Part shown: positions 47,496 to 59,204 of the stretch, one piece after another
Layout: each line of letters begins with the position of its first letter
Numbering within the stretch: position 1 is the stretch's first letter
Assembly: GCA_948146395.1 (NCBI GenBank)
Contig: OX411543.1
Coordinates: 52,494,017-52,558,016 of the forward strand
Direction of reading: 5' to 3'
DNA from: Fragum whitleyi
Taxonomy: Eukaryota; Mollusca; Bivalvia; Cardiida; Cardiidae
Length of the DNA: 64,000 nucleotides
Notes under the pieces: generated by a model
The model's input: the letters and a program-made list of their open reading frames with translations, nothing else
What the model was told of the DNA's origin: nothing
Databases searched by the model: none
Translations under genes and position numbers: made by a program

Positions 47496-50400
47496 TATTC
47501 CGAATTAAATAAAGTCAGTTAAATCATGTATTTTCCCTAGCGATTTTTAGTTTGAATATAGTTGTTGATCTTATATTTATTTGTTATTTTCGAGCGTTTT
47601 TTAATGGTTTGAGTGAGTGTTTGAAATGAATGAATAGGGCGCTGAGTGCGCAATTTAAAATGATTTTGATTTGAATGAAAGCTAATTTTATGATGTTTTA
47701 AATTATTGTACATTTCAATGCCTTTGAATATGAAACGAAACTTAAAGATATCTAGTAGAAACTCCTATGTATACATGTACCATTCATATCTTAGGTGTAG
47801 ATTTTGGTGAATTGATCAATTCCCGATTTCCTCTTTAAACAGTATAGCAAGTTCGGTGAATATGTATTCAAACTAGAGTTTTTATTATGAAATTCTCGAT
47901 CAAATTCGCAATACCATTAATACACATGACTCCTTTGAGAGAAGTTGTACGGAAGGCAATTCTAAATCTGCGTGTATGAGGAATGCAAAACCTTGTCGAA
48001 ATCAGTTTCGAATTCTGGTTTCTACATGCATAGTAGCTTTACCAAAATCAGCTTATCTCGAACCATACAATTTGTAAAAAGTAGTAAGCTTTATTTTTTT
48101 TATCTAGCTCAAGGAGCAAATTACCTTCTACTCAATATTGTCAACATGTCCGTTTTTTAGAAAAATAATTTCCACATTATTTTCTCATTTGTCCTACTGT
48201 CCCAATATTGGAGACCCCCTCTTATAATTGATTATGTGAACAGTCTGATATACTGAAGTCAAGAAAAAGCCCATTGTTCTGCTTTTCTGGTAAGCATTTT
48301 TCATCGTGAATACTATGGACTTGCTATAGTAGAACTCTTTTTAATCACACGAATTTTTCTGACAGGAGCAAGGTCACTAAATCTTATAATAACCGGTGCA
48401 TCTTCTTCGTTTCAGTTTTTTTTTCTTTCTTTTTGAAAACAAACTCAAAGCGCTAAAAGCGCTGAAGGCCTGGTTTATAGAGAGGCAAGGTGACATTTGA
48501 AGGCATGCACTCCGAATTTTTGAATCTTTTTAGCAAGGCTTTTTAGGCGAGGGAAACCAAGAGTTCCAAACTGACTTCAAAGGAAAAATGTCGAACACTA
48601 TATAGCGCTGAGTCCGAAAATAAAACAACGTATTCCCCAGGTATTGATTACTACGCCCGATACCGCTTTGCAGACAGACGCATCTCGCGTTTTTATAATT
48701 TTAGTTGAGTTGATTGGTTTGCTACTAGTCAGTCAATTTATCCATTTGATCATTCCGTCTAACAATCGTAGTAATGCTGTTTTTCTAGGGTCACAAGCTC
48801 GTCGGCTCTTTCTTTTACATTGAATTGAATTCCATAAAGAAGTTGTATTTTACTGTGGGAACACAAGAAATTGATAGGGTCAATTTCTCCATTTCCATCA
48901 ATATGGTCCACCCTGTACTTTTTTTTAATTTCTAGCCTAGATATATATCAAATTACACACATGTTGATATATTGTCTGCAACCTGTTCCAAGTTGGCCAA
49001 GTCTAAAATTTTGTCGTCTGTTTAAGGGTTTAAGGATGGAACAAGGCTTTTATTTTTTCTAATTTAGAGTAATCCATTACAAGACAGCAGATGTTTAGAC
49101 AGGTCCAAATTGTGAAGGGTTGTAGATTACATACAATTTGTTGGCAGAAAGGGTAGACAATATTAGGGAGAAAGTGTTAGTTAACAGCATCTTTTATTTT
49201 CCCCTCTTATCAAGGTCATCCGTCAAGATCAAATATAAAAGCTGTGTATCTAACACAACAGTGATTTTGGAAGTGATAAGTTAGAAAATATCTGGTAAAC
49301 ATACTAAGGACAAGGTGAATAATCAAGGTTTAATTCAAGAAAATTGATCTCGTGTGTTATTTCGTCTATTCAGTTCCCCCGCCTTCAGTACTTTCAGTAC
49401 TTTGATTTAATTACAGCGTAGGGATATGCAAGCACTTCTTTGAACACACAAAGCACTTCGTGTCGCACAAAAGTTGATGACGTATACTAGACCCAGTTCT
49501 TTGCGCACATGGGCACAAAAAGTCTACGTAGTACACATGTTGTTCGGTTTTTGACTCGATTATCTTTTTCCTAAGCGATTTCCAGGATACAGGGTTGTTT
49601 CCTATGGCTTGCTAAACAAGGCCAATTACACATGAGCATTCGATAGGCCAGTGATTCACGCAAGGTGCTTCGAAACGTTCCGGCTCGTTCTGTTGTAATC
49701 TCAATATTACGATTATTGTCGTGGTGTTTTTTCAGTCTCTTGAAATGGGACCGATACCTGAAAAACGTTTGTATGGTAAAGCAAATTCTTTGGACAACGT
49801 CTTTGGCGTACTCAATTTGTAATTAGTAAAGTGTTACTCTTTGTAGGTTCTAACTTTACATCGACGTCATTGTTTCTTCGTTATTGAGGATGAATCGCAT
49901 CCGTTTTGGAAACGTGTTACTAGAGGGTTTTCCATAAAATATTGATCTAAAACCATGTCCTTATCAGCATCTATACCGGTATTTTATTAAAGAGAATCCG
50001 TGTGTTGTGCCTCTTAGATTAAAATTTCCGCCTTTGCAGGCCTCATAATGTCCAGGAATGATATGCATTTTGAAAAATAAGAAAAAAGTATTCGACAGTT
50101 TCTTCAAAAAAAAAAAGCTTTTTATAGCAATGTTCACTTCAAAATTACCAAAAATAAGTGCATTTTAACTTTTGAAAGTATATTAAACAAATGTAAATTA
50201 GCAAAAAGAAATGCCATCGGCAATAATCACTGTTTTTGTGTATAAGGTATATCAACAGGTAGACGTTTTACAGCTATCACTTGGCATTGAGCATATACAA
50301 GATCAAAAACGCGTGCAAACATTTTACTGAAAAATGGCCTTTATCATTCAAGGGCAGATAACTCTGGCATGAAAACGAGGGCTGAAGGGTACATTCAAAT

Positions 50401-51720
50401 TTTGGTATCAGGACTATACAATGTTAATCTACAACATATGTGAACAAGAAAATATTCACAGGGCAAACAAAAAATGAGAAAAAAAGATTACCCCGTGTGT
50501 CCATTGCTACCTTTACTTACATGTATGTGCAATTTGTCCAATTTTATATTGTTCAATGAGCAAATGACCTGAAGCTCGTTTTACTTAACTTCTTATTAAA
50601 AAAAATCAATCGTAAATCAAAATTACAAATCGTATCTGGTGTTTTCGTTCATTTACAATAGAAGACGATTCCAATGATATCATGCATAGCAGAATTCGGT
50701 ATTTAGCTACTACTGTAGATGCAACTTTAATTTTTGACTCACGCAAAAATGTTCGTAAGATATTTAGTAAAACGGGCCACTGATGCTTTGGTTATAAGCT
50801 CAACGCCGCGTTTGATATTTCATTGCGTTGATTCGTCAATATAGGTTATTTGGTGTGCTATCATTATTGGAGCCCGGAATCACCGATCGATCAACCGATA
50901 TTTGATGAACAAAGAATTTATCAATTCGTAGTCCGAATTTTGGAATGGTCCTTCGGGGGTAAAAAAATGCAAAAAAAAAAAAAAAAAAAAAAATGAAAAC
51001 ATGAAACATTGGACAATAAATTACGGTGAAAGATATTAATGTTAAATCTTAAATTGTATGCTACAGCATAATTAGATATTTAAGTCAACTTAACTCGAAT
51101 AAAGTGGGGAATCTGTTTTTGGTTAACATTTCAAAATTTTGCAGTGTTTCACGCTGGTATGCAATTAATTTGAATTTAAACTATGTGATGTGACACCAAA
51201 CGGTGTAAACAACTCTTTTTCAAAATCGGTTTAAGCCTTCTTCTAACGCTTACCTCACATTTCACATTTCACAGTTCGTCCAGGGTTGTGTAAAAAAAAA
51301 GATGGGATTTTCTGATCGCCTAGGATTAATATAAACTTGTAGACAAAAAATGAAATGGTTATTTTTCAAAAAATACCCTTTTTACAGATGAAAATTCCGG
51401 AAACCAGCAATTTTCTCATTAAACAATGTTTCGGCAGTTCGTAATATAAAAAAAAAACAAAAAAAAAAAAAAAAAACATGACAAATAGCTATTAGGTTTT
51501 TCCAGGAGCATTCCGCAAATTACTTGTCTATGGATAAGTGGAATGTAAAAATGCACACGTGCAAAGTTGTAAAATTTCTTCAACTTATTTTTGAAAGTTT
51601 TTATCTTTCACGCAGCAGTGATTGACATAGATAGATATAATTCTAAAATATCGTAAAAATCATCATCCAAAATGGTGTTGACAGATATACCGTGCAGAAA
51701 CCTTTGGCTTTTTGAACTGG
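47496..51720. other. 4.2 kb without recognisable genes
   Basis: Contains an AATGAATG-family block at 47560-47700 and poly-A runs at about 50967-50993 and 51448-51476. The remainder shows only short frames; no exon, RNA gene or clear transposon end was found. Confidence 0.4.
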
Positions 51721-51790
51721 TTTGCGTTCAGGTGCAAAGCGGGGTACAATTGGAAAACTGTTTGCACCGTTTGGTGATCCTGAACGCAGG
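51721..51790. mobile_element. Small MITE with CCTGCGTTCAGG-type ends
   Basis: TTTGCGTTCAGGTGCAAA and GTTTGCACC...TCCTGAACGCA are inverted, giving a 70-bp hairpin. Ends resemble those of the hairpin at 54656-54778. Confidence 0.45.
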
Positions 51791-52640
51791 GCTGTTTACG
51801 TGCATGTTTTTAAGTTCTGCTCGTTGGCCAAGTACTTAGCATGCTTGACTCGTACTCGGATGTTTGTGTATATGCACAAGTTTAAGAGAGTGGTCAAAGT
51901 GTCCTTTTTATCTCTAAGGGTTCATCTATAATAACTCACTCAAATTGGTGAATCTGTCTTTGAATTTTTAACTTCTGGTCTTCATACAGCAATCTGTTAT
52001 GACGATTTCCGCCAATTTGCATTAAAATCAAAATGTTTACTGGAAACATGATCGCTACCAGACCTGTGGTTTAGGGGTTAAGACATCCGCTTCTGATACA
52101 AGAGAACGCAATCTCAAACCGAGTAAGAGAAAGTTTTTTTTTTTAACTCAAGTTTTCTCTGTTTTCCTGTCTAACAATCACATATGTTAATTTTAAGACA
52201 GGGGGTGTACTGGGGTTTATCCACTTTCTTGTAAGTCATTTTCTGTTTGAATATTAAGTTTATTTTTTTGATAAAACAACATTAACAACAAAGGTGTTTC
52301 TTCTGATACCGGATGTCATCATTGAACAGCGTTATTTTTTCCTTTGGGGACGGGTTCGAAGCTGTGCTTAATTGGAATTTTTTACTGTTTCTGAAATTTG
52401 GGAAACATCTTTTCCTCATGACAAATAAGTACAGTGTATAACTATCTTTAGTACAAAATAAAACGTAAATAAGTAGCGTGATACTTAATCTATAAGCCCA
52501 CCAGACCATTTTGAACTATTTTTAGTTTTGTCTTTTGTACATGGGTACCAGGCCTGCAAGAAACAATTGGAACTTCCAGTCTTGCAGTCTATGCGCTCAT
52601 TTATTTATTTATTTATCTTATTTTATTTAAATGTTATATA
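51791..52640. other. No gene recognised; tRNA-like fragment
   Basis: 52055-52125 has GTTTAGGGGTTAAGACATCC (A-box-like) and CAATCTCAAACC (poor B box), perhaps a SINE head. Nothing else assigned. Confidence 0.35.
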
Positions 52641-52647
52641 TTTTCAG

Positions 52648-52757
52648 GTATTATTTTAAAAATGACGATGACAAGTATTGAGGCCCGTCTAGAAAAAATC
52701 GAAATCCAGAATGAGGCCATTCTAAACGCTGTTCAGAAGAAGAAAAACACTATATTT
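52648..52757 (+). other. Possible small coding exon, unverified
   Basis: A pyrimidine tract and TTTTCAG precede 52648. An ATG at 52662 opens MTMTSIEARLEKIEIQNEAI then LNAVQKKKNTIF, a short coiled-coil-like stretch, followed by GTGAGC at 52758, which could be a splice donor; otherwise TAA follows at 52764. It could be a first exon or the start of an old transposon protein. No family recognised. Confidence 0.25.
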
Positions 52758-53149
52758 GTGAGCTAATGATCAGATCCTACTTTAAGAAAAGACAAAAAGA
52801 TAAAATAGCCTGTGCGTGACATTCCCAACAATCTCATGTATGCATAATGGAAAGATGTTGAGTAGCATGGACACTCACGCAGTGCATTAAGATTGGTCTT
52901 TGGTCGTGGATAGCGATTTAAGGTCAATAACCATCTAATGAGCGCACAGTTAAGGCCCTGATTAGACTAGGCACCTGCACCGACAAATCTGAGTCTCAAC
53001 GTTGAGCATATGTGAAATTGTTGGAAATGTCAAGCACCGGCTCTGATGACAGTTTCAAGATTTACGCCTAGCTCAAATACTGTTGAGCGAGCCAAACGAG
53101 CAGTCATTTTATCATCTTTGCTTTTGCGCTGTAAAGGTAAACAACATCA

Positions 53150-53300
53150 TGAAATTGACAATTTGAATGATTTTGGAATGTTTTTTTCAAGGAAATTGAA
53201 TGAGTGTGTGGAATAAATTTTGAGTGAAATAAAAGGGATGTCATCCAATATCGCAAATTTTGTTCAGGATGAACAAAATTAGCGATATATATTACCTCCT
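53150..53300 (+). repeat. AATGAATG-family repeat ending in TTACCTCC
   Basis: GAATGATTTTGGAATG, TTGAATGAGTGTGTGG and GCGATATATATTACCTCC match 24690-24790 and 42975-43045. It directly abuts the mariner-like element. Confidence 0.6.
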
Positions 53301-53316
53301 CTTAATAGAACATGCA

Positions 53317-54311
53317 TACGAGGGTTGATCCAGAAATTCGTCAAATGGGGTTACAAAATTTATGAAAAATTGACTTTTATAATAAATAAATACATCCATT
53401 TAATGCAACATCTGTGTAATAAACGTGGAAATTTTCGAATATGTAAGTTATATAGCGGCTATAAAATGACTAATCTAAGACATGGACCCGCACGTAGGCG
53501 GGGGAGCAAGAACGTCAAATGCGACGTAAACTTTTACTCTTTTCTAAATAGTCTTTGTTTACTCGTATGCCTTTCTTAGCCTAATAAATGAATTGCAGAA
53601 AGTATCAAATTTTCATTTTGAATTCAAATTTGTGTACAACTTCAATATGAATAGTATTTTTATTGAAGTGGAGACCAAAATACAGGAACTTTATGTTTGA
53701 AACAAGGAGAATCAGTTGGGACGACTTCATTCTCTTTTAACGCCAATTGGCCACTCGTAATTATTCTTTAAAGCCGGACACTCTTTCAATATACGAAGTG
53801 ACTTAAGAAAAATGTTCTAAATGACTTAATGGTATTTTTTTCTAAATTATCTGAAATGTTTGGATTGGTGAATGACCCATGATCACTACAAAATTCGAAA
53901 AATAAACGAAATTCACATTTTGATGTTGACGTCAGGTCACTATTCACTAGAATATTTGATCTTATTCAAAATATCCTGTATCCGTAAAAACTCATCAAAA
54001 ATGTTTAAAATATGACAATTGATTACCTATTGGTGCCCAAATTACATCTGGCAAGGAATTTAAACAAAATTAAAGAACACTTTTTTAAAAAAAAAAGATT
54101 TATATATCTGATTTTCCTTATTTTTCTATGCTCCGCCTAAGCATACATATGTTACTATGGTAACGAAATTCAAGGCCGTTTAATATTATTTCGAAAAAAT
54201 AATAACATTCGTGCTCTTCGAAAATACTGTACTGTACAACCAACATATTCTGGACAAGCTAGAAATGCAAAATGTTATAAACCCATACGAAATTCTGGAT
54301 CATCCCTCGTA
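53317..54311. mobile_element. Mariner-like non-autonomous element (995 bp)
   Basis: Left TACGAGGGTTGATCCAGAAA and right (reverse complement) TACGAGGGATGATCCAGAAT termini with TA at both outer ends. The first bases match the element at 27714. The interior matches the truncated copy at 21750-22415. No transposase. Confidence 0.76.
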
Positions 54312-54439
54312 TAAGTTTTATGATTAGCATTCTATTTCTTCGAAAACCAATCAGACGCTTACAAATTCAATTATGTCAGTGAAATTGCGGGTTTTTCTTC
54401 TTTTTACATGTATTTTGAACGTACTTAATGAATATATCT

Positions 54440-55030
54440 GTTTTAGTCATTTTTGAGTGTTTTGAATGATTTGAGTGAGTGTTTGGAATGAATGAATGGA
54501 ACGCTGAGTGAGCGATTTAGAATAGTTTTGAATGAGATGAATGTCAATTTTACGATGTTACTAACTGTACCGACACGTTAGGAGAGAATTCGAGCTAGCT
54601 AAGGCTTCACGAAAATTTCAAAGTAGGTAACATTTAAGGTAGCTAAACCAGCCCTGTGTTCAGGATGTAAAAGCGCTTCGCAAGCGCTTTGAGATGATAC
54701 CCGCTTTGCACGTGCACATACGTGCAAATCGAGGTATCATTTCGAAAGCGATTTTCTAACGTTTTCATCCTGAACGCAAGGCAGGATGTTAACTTGTCAT
54801 TTTTCGCTGCGGGGCTAACTGATGAGCAAAATGTTGATTTTGATGAACAGTGAATGATATTTTCATCTCGAGGTATATGAAATTGACAAAGTTACTAATT
54901 TTAATGATTTCAGAATGAAATTAAATGAGTGGGAGATGCTAGTTTTAAATGATTCAAAGTGGGGTAATATTATTTTCCATTTTACCCCTGATGTATATAT
55001 TTTTTTTAAAAAATGATACCTCCTTCCTTT
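54440..55030 (+). repeat. AATGAATG-family repeats flanking a hairpin MITE
   Basis: Blocks at 54440-54570 and 54840-55030 (GAATGAAATTAAATGAGTGG) bracket the hairpin at 54656-54778. The second block runs to within about 110 bp of the SLC6 exon. Confidence 0.55.
54656..54778. mobile_element. Hairpin MITE, 123 bp
   Basis: GTTCAGGATG...CATCCTGAAC ends plus inner inverted pairs AAAGCG/CGCTTT-like, GATGATACC/GGTATCAT and TTTGCACGTG/TACGTGCAAA make an almost continuous foldback. Confidence 0.7.
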
Positions 55031-55141
55031 TTATGATTAAAGCCAGACGAAAAAATATTTCAATTTCCAAGATGTGTTTATTAGTGTGCATATAGACTAC
55101 TCGATTTAATTATTCGGTCTTTTTACTTTATCATTTCTAAG

Positions 55142-55274
55142 GGGCTAGAGGACGAAAATAAAGAGCGAGGAAATTGGTCAGGGCGATTTGATTTTTTTCT
55201 GAGTTGTCTTGGTTACGCTGTAGGGCTTGGAAATGTGTGGAGGTTTCCTTATTTGTGTTACAAAAACGGGGGAG
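55142..55274 (+). CDS. SLC6 neurotransmitter/amino-acid transporter, exon with TM1 (partial gene)
   Basis: A 133-bp exon between an acceptor (pyrimidine tract, TTTCTAAG) and the donor GTAAGT. It encodes [20 protein letters not shown] then [20 protein letters not shown] and [18 protein letters not shown] with NGGG is the TM1 signature of SLC6 transporters, which couple solute uptake to sodium and chloride gradients at the plasma membrane; the GLGN unwound segment lines the substrate and sodium sites. It joins the exon at 57447 in frame through a split Gly codon. The sequence looks closest to the glycine/amino-acid branch, but the exact member cannot be fixed. Two decayed copies of this exon follow downstream. 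Confidence 0.93.
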
Positions 55275-55290
55275 GTAAGTGTAAGGGCAA

Positions 55291-55500
55291 ACTGGTTCTC
55301 GCTGGGTTGCCTTGGTCACGCACTTTCTAGGAAATCCTTAATTATTTTACAAAAACGATGTAGGTAATTGTAATAGCAAACTCGTCTGAGTTGTCTGTGT
55401 AACCCAGTAGGACTAAGTAATGTGAGGAAATTTCCTTACTTTTATTAGTTAATAAAAAGAACGGTAGCGGTAAGTGTAACAGCAAACTGGTCCAAACGGC
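55291..55500 (+). pseudogene. Two decayed tandem copies of the SLC6 TM1 exon
   Basis: After the true exon and the first bases of the intron (to GCAAACTGG, about 55290) the same sequence recurs twice. The copy at about 55291-55382 keeps GTTGCCTTGGTCACGC and TTACAAAAACG then GTAGGTAATTGTAATAGCAA. The copy at about 55383-55495 still reads LSC-CNPVGLSNVRKFPYFY before a stop, and ends GGTAGCGGTAAGTGTAACAG with the donor site. Both have stops or indels and cannot encode TM1. Confidence 0.75.
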
Positions 55501-56280
55501 TTAAATTATTCTTTCCGCGTTTTATTCACCCTGTGTAGAAGCCCGCATATATAACGTGCACATGCATGGTTATACCTAAAACCACAAAAACATGCGAGCG
55601 GAAATAAATGAACAGAAATGTGATACCAAAAAAGGAGAAAAAAAATCCTATCAAGCGTATCTTTTTCAGTTACGAATATAATATAGCCTGGTTAATTTGA
55701 CCCGACTTTGACCTTTGTGGAAAAACGCTTAAATAACAATTACCGACATATTTTATCAATAAACAAAATGTATAATACATTCAATATTGTTTGTTATTCA
55801 TTCCTATGAAAGCACGTGCAAAGCCAATTAGGAATAATCATATTTTTATTCATCTAAATAGCAGTGGTCAGATTCAAGTCAATAAAACCGCACTATACTT
55901 ATTTCGAAAACAAAAAAATGCATGTGTAGGCTACAATGGTAAAACACACTAAACACACAGGCAAATCCGTCCCTTTAAATTATCCGTAAAGAAGAATGCT
56001 GTCATATAATAATCTTATAAAAATGTTTCTCTAAAGAACCCTTTCTATAAAGCAGCTCGTATGGTCGCATTATGTCATTGCCATGCATCGCAAGTTTACT
56101 GTATATAAAAGGTAATTGATATATCGTTATTTTCTGCACAAAAAATCGAATCATCCGCTTAAGTAAAGTTAAGAAATAGACAGCCTACTTAAAATATGTG
56201 ATCCGAAACGTAAAAAGGACTGTCTTGGAACGTCGTGTAATTAATATTTGAAAAAGAGACAGACTCTAGAAGAGGTAAAC
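55500..56280. other. Intron sequence, nothing recognised
   Basis: Lies between the SLC6 exons. AT-rich, no coding or repeat signature that I can match. Confidence 0.45.
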
Positions 56281-56287
56281 CGGAGTT

Positions 56288-57260
56288 AAGGTTCATGTAC
56301 AGTGTTTGAGACCCAATTTTAAGGGCATTCATTTGCCAAGAAAAAGCAGTATGTCCAGGAATATTATATATCAAAATGAAGCTATTTATGAGCACAAGCA
56401 GTTGAAAAACATAAGACTGTTATAACTATAGCGGTATAGCCAAAACATTGTGGAAAAGGGTCATTTTGTACAGAACAAGCAACTGCATGACTGTTGGATA
56501 AAATTGGCACATATTTTAACAAAGTCTAGCCTTAAGTTCCATCCAGGTAGTGCTATAACCATTGGTATAAAACTCAGCCCCAAAACGTAGTTATGCAAGC
56601 AATTTATTTTGACATATTTTATAAACACATATGTCATATATGTCATTCTAATTTTGTAAACGTGTAGATCTTTTTAGGGTATGGTGTGATATCACAACAT
56701 AAATAGACATTTATTGTTTATATACCTGTAAGGTTGTTTAGCAATATATCAATTTCTATTTCACAGAATGATAAATATATAGTAATATTAGATCATTGAA
56801 TTAGAAAAAAAACTATAATTTGAAATAAATCGCAGAAAATATTTCACAAGATTATGGTGTGATGTTGCACCATACCTTACATCTATTTTGAAAACAGACC
56901 AAACCGGTTTGACAAGTATGTTGACATTATAAATGGAAATTTGTTGTTTCAAAAGAGCCTTTTGAGACTGAGTTTTATATCAACGGTTGTAGCACTACCT
57001 GGATGGTACTTCAGACTGTACTTTGTTAAAATACGGGGCAATTTTATGCAACCGTCATGCAGTTGCTTGTTCTGTACAAAATGACCCTTTTCCACAATGT
57101 CTTGGCTATACCGCTATAGCTATTGCGGTCTTATGTTGCCTAACTGCTTGTACTCACGAATAGCTTCATTTTGATATATAATATACCTGGACATACTGCT
57201 TTTTCTTGGCTAATGAAGTGCCCTAAATATTGGGTCTCAAACTCTTTACATGAACCTTAA
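56288..57260. mobile_element. ~1-kb foldback element inside the SLC6 intron
   Basis: Arms of about 293 bp (56288-56580 and 56968-57260) are inverted. Matching blocks include AAAAAGCAGTATGTCCAGGA, GGAAAAGGGTCATTTTGTAC and TAGCGGTATAGCCAA. A second, inner inverted pair (AGGGTATGGTGTGATATCAC near 56678; GTGTGATGTTGCACCATACC near 56857) lies in the loop. No coding sequence. Confidence 0.82.
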
Positions 57261-57284
57261 GATATCAAAAATGCATATCAGGAA

Positions 57285-57430
57285 GGTAGAATGGCCATTC
57301 TAGATTCAGAACATCAGCCAAAAGCGAACAGTTTCGACCCTTGTCAGCCTGCGCAGTTCGCGCAGTCTGACTAGGGTCGTCACTTAACGCTCTAACAAAA
57401 TGGCCCTTTTTCGCCTGACGTGTCACATAC
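57285..57430 (-). repeat. GTGACACGTCAGGCGAAAAA-ended dispersed repeat
   Basis: Reverse-strand relative of 40640-40855: CGACCCTTGTCAG, AGGTAGAATGGCC and GGCCCTTTTTCGCC, then TGTCAC at the end. It stops about 15 bp before the next exon's acceptor. Confidence 0.5.
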
Positions 57431-57446
57431 ATCTATTATACTTCAG

Positions 57447-57578
57447 GTGCGTTTTTCATCCCCTACATTATCATGTTGGTATTTGCGGGAATGCCGATCT
57501 TCTTTCTTGAGCTGAGTCTCGGTCAGTTTACAAGTAGTGGGCCAACAACATGCTGGAAGTATTCATCTGTGTTCCAAG
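57447..57578 (+). CDS. SLC6 transporter, exon with TM2 (partial gene)
   Basis: A 132-bp exon with acceptor ATACTTCAG and donor GTATGT. It encodes (G)[20 protein letters not shown] then [20 protein letters not shown] and VFQ. GAFFIPY, the hydrophobic TM2 run and FLE-SLGQ are diagnostic of SLC6 transporters. With the exon at 55142 it restores the family block NGGGAFFIPY. It ends in phase 1, so the next exon should begin by completing a Gly codon (FQG); I could not find it in the remaining 6.4 kb. No stop or start codon is present, so only an internal part of the gene is seen. Confidence 0.93.
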
Positions 57579-57857
57579 GTATGTATAGGATGGTGGAAAT
57601 TCCGAAGTAACAAGTTAATTTATAAATTATTCATATTCGCGTTGATGTGTCCATGAATTAAGTCTAATTGAGGAGGATTTATATCCAAAAAGTACAGTCC
57701 GAGGGCGGACTCCGTATATTTTGCTTTGCATATAACTCCTTCCGCCACCCACCACCCCATCATCCTTTAATCATGGACATATCAACGCGAAAAATAAAAT
57801 TATATCGATTATAGCACGATCACAATTCTAAAATTAGTTTTATTAACCTTTTCTGTC
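57579..57857. other. Downstream intron start, nothing recognised
   Basis: Follows the donor site of the second SLC6 exon. Includes ATTCATATTCGCGTTGATGTGTCCATGAATTAA-type sequence repeated in reverse at about 57775 (split here: CATGGACATATCAACGCG), a small inverted pair. Confidence 0.45.
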
Positions 57858-58124
57858 GCCGCCATAGCGCAGTTGGTTAGGCATAAGACTTCCAATCTGG
57901 AAGTCGTGGGTTCGATCCCCGGTGGCAGCAAATATCCTTTCCGACGTTTGTCTCTCACCAATGGGAAGATAATTGTAAACCTATGTGAGATAGCAATCGG
58001 AGGCTAGGAAAGGGTGTAATGGTAGTACAGGTGAAAGAAATACAAGGAATCCATAGTGCTCCGGCCGCCGCGATATAACTGTGAAATTGTTGAAAGCGGC
58101 GTAAAACCCATTCAAACAAACAAA
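57858..58124 (+). mobile_element. tRNA-derived SINE, best copy (267 bp)
   Basis: The head (57858-57930) has an A box TAGCGCAGTTGGTTAGGC, a 7-bp anticodon-arm helix GACTTCC/GGAAGTC and a B box GGGTTCGATCCCC. The loop lacks the U before the anticodon and the D-stem is mispaired, so it is a SINE head and not a tRNA gene. The body (CTCACCAATGGGAAGAT, GGTAGTACAGGTG, GTGCTCCGGCC) matches the minus-strand copies at 26 and 36 kb. It ends GCGGCGTAAAACCCA and an A-rich tail. Confidence 0.82.
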
Positions 58125-58680
58125 TTATTACCCTTTTCTGAATGTAAAAGAGTAAATTTACATTTTTCTGGAAGTTAAAATAATGCACAAGTAATGATAT
58201 TGACTTGAGACGCGCGTTACTTAGCACGTCGATTTTATGACATCAAAAGCATCACCGTTCCCGATGACGTTGAGTATGATAAATGGGAGGAGTTATCTTT
58301 GTAAACAGCAAAACTCATGACATATGTATTTTATTGCAATAGAGTTCTATGTAATTTCTTCTTCTTATTTTACATATACTCACGAGCAATGAAAAAGCAC
58401 CACCTTATTTTTTCTCGTATATTTATTTAATGTACCAAAACTTCAGACATGAATATTACCAGTCTTAATAAATTTGTGATGGACTATTTACTACACAATT
58501 ATGTTAGAGTAAGCTCAGAAACGGTCGAAGTATTTTAAATCCATGACCCAAGAAAAAGATCGTTAATCTTAAAGGAGGTGTTCCAAAAGTGCCCACGCAC
58601 GGATTTTCATGAAACTTTGCAAATACATACTACAGATTAAATGTACCACAGAACAAACTTTCATTTGTCAATATCTCAAA
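58125..58680. other. No gene recognised
   Basis: AT-rich, short frames. Unassigned intronic or intergenic DNA. Confidence 0.4.
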
Positions 58681-59204
58681 AAGAGGTCAAATTACAGCCC
58701 CTTGTCTTAATCCATGTTGAGGTAAGTGGGTGGGGTAATTTAATATGCTATAATTTCTTTATACTTATCAATTTTTGAATTGTTTTTTATGTACTGTAAA
58801 GTTTATGTTTGACGAATTTTCTTACTCTTGAATATAAAAATTTCTTATTTTTTCTTAGAAATTTGAGGTGAATATAAATTTTGAGCGCATAGATTAGTAC
58901 CTTCTGATGCTAGTCCAGTTTAGTTACTCTTAAAAAAAGCTCTACTATCCTTCTTTCTTGTGTAAAAATTTAAAGAAGATTGAAAACCGGTAACATTATT
59001 TTTTATGCTTATAAATACATATCTTTAGTTTCAAAATTCATCCAAAATCTTGTATTATGTCCTTAAATAGACATTATTTGAATGTCTTTGCATTTATCTT
59101 TATACAAATTTGCAAACAATTACTAGTCAAGGCATCTACTGCATGAGATGTTTTTTGTATCACTAAACTGGTCAAATTACAGCCCTTGCTTTACCCCAAT
59201 GTTG

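Noticed and set aside
55137..55319. Minus-strand frame over the SLC6 exon
   Set aside because: Shadow of the + strand exon, which has the family signature and splice sites.
57858..57930. Functional tRNA gene
   Set aside because: D-stem mispaired, no U before the anticodon, acceptor mismatch, and followed by the SINE body shared with copies at 26 and 36 kb.
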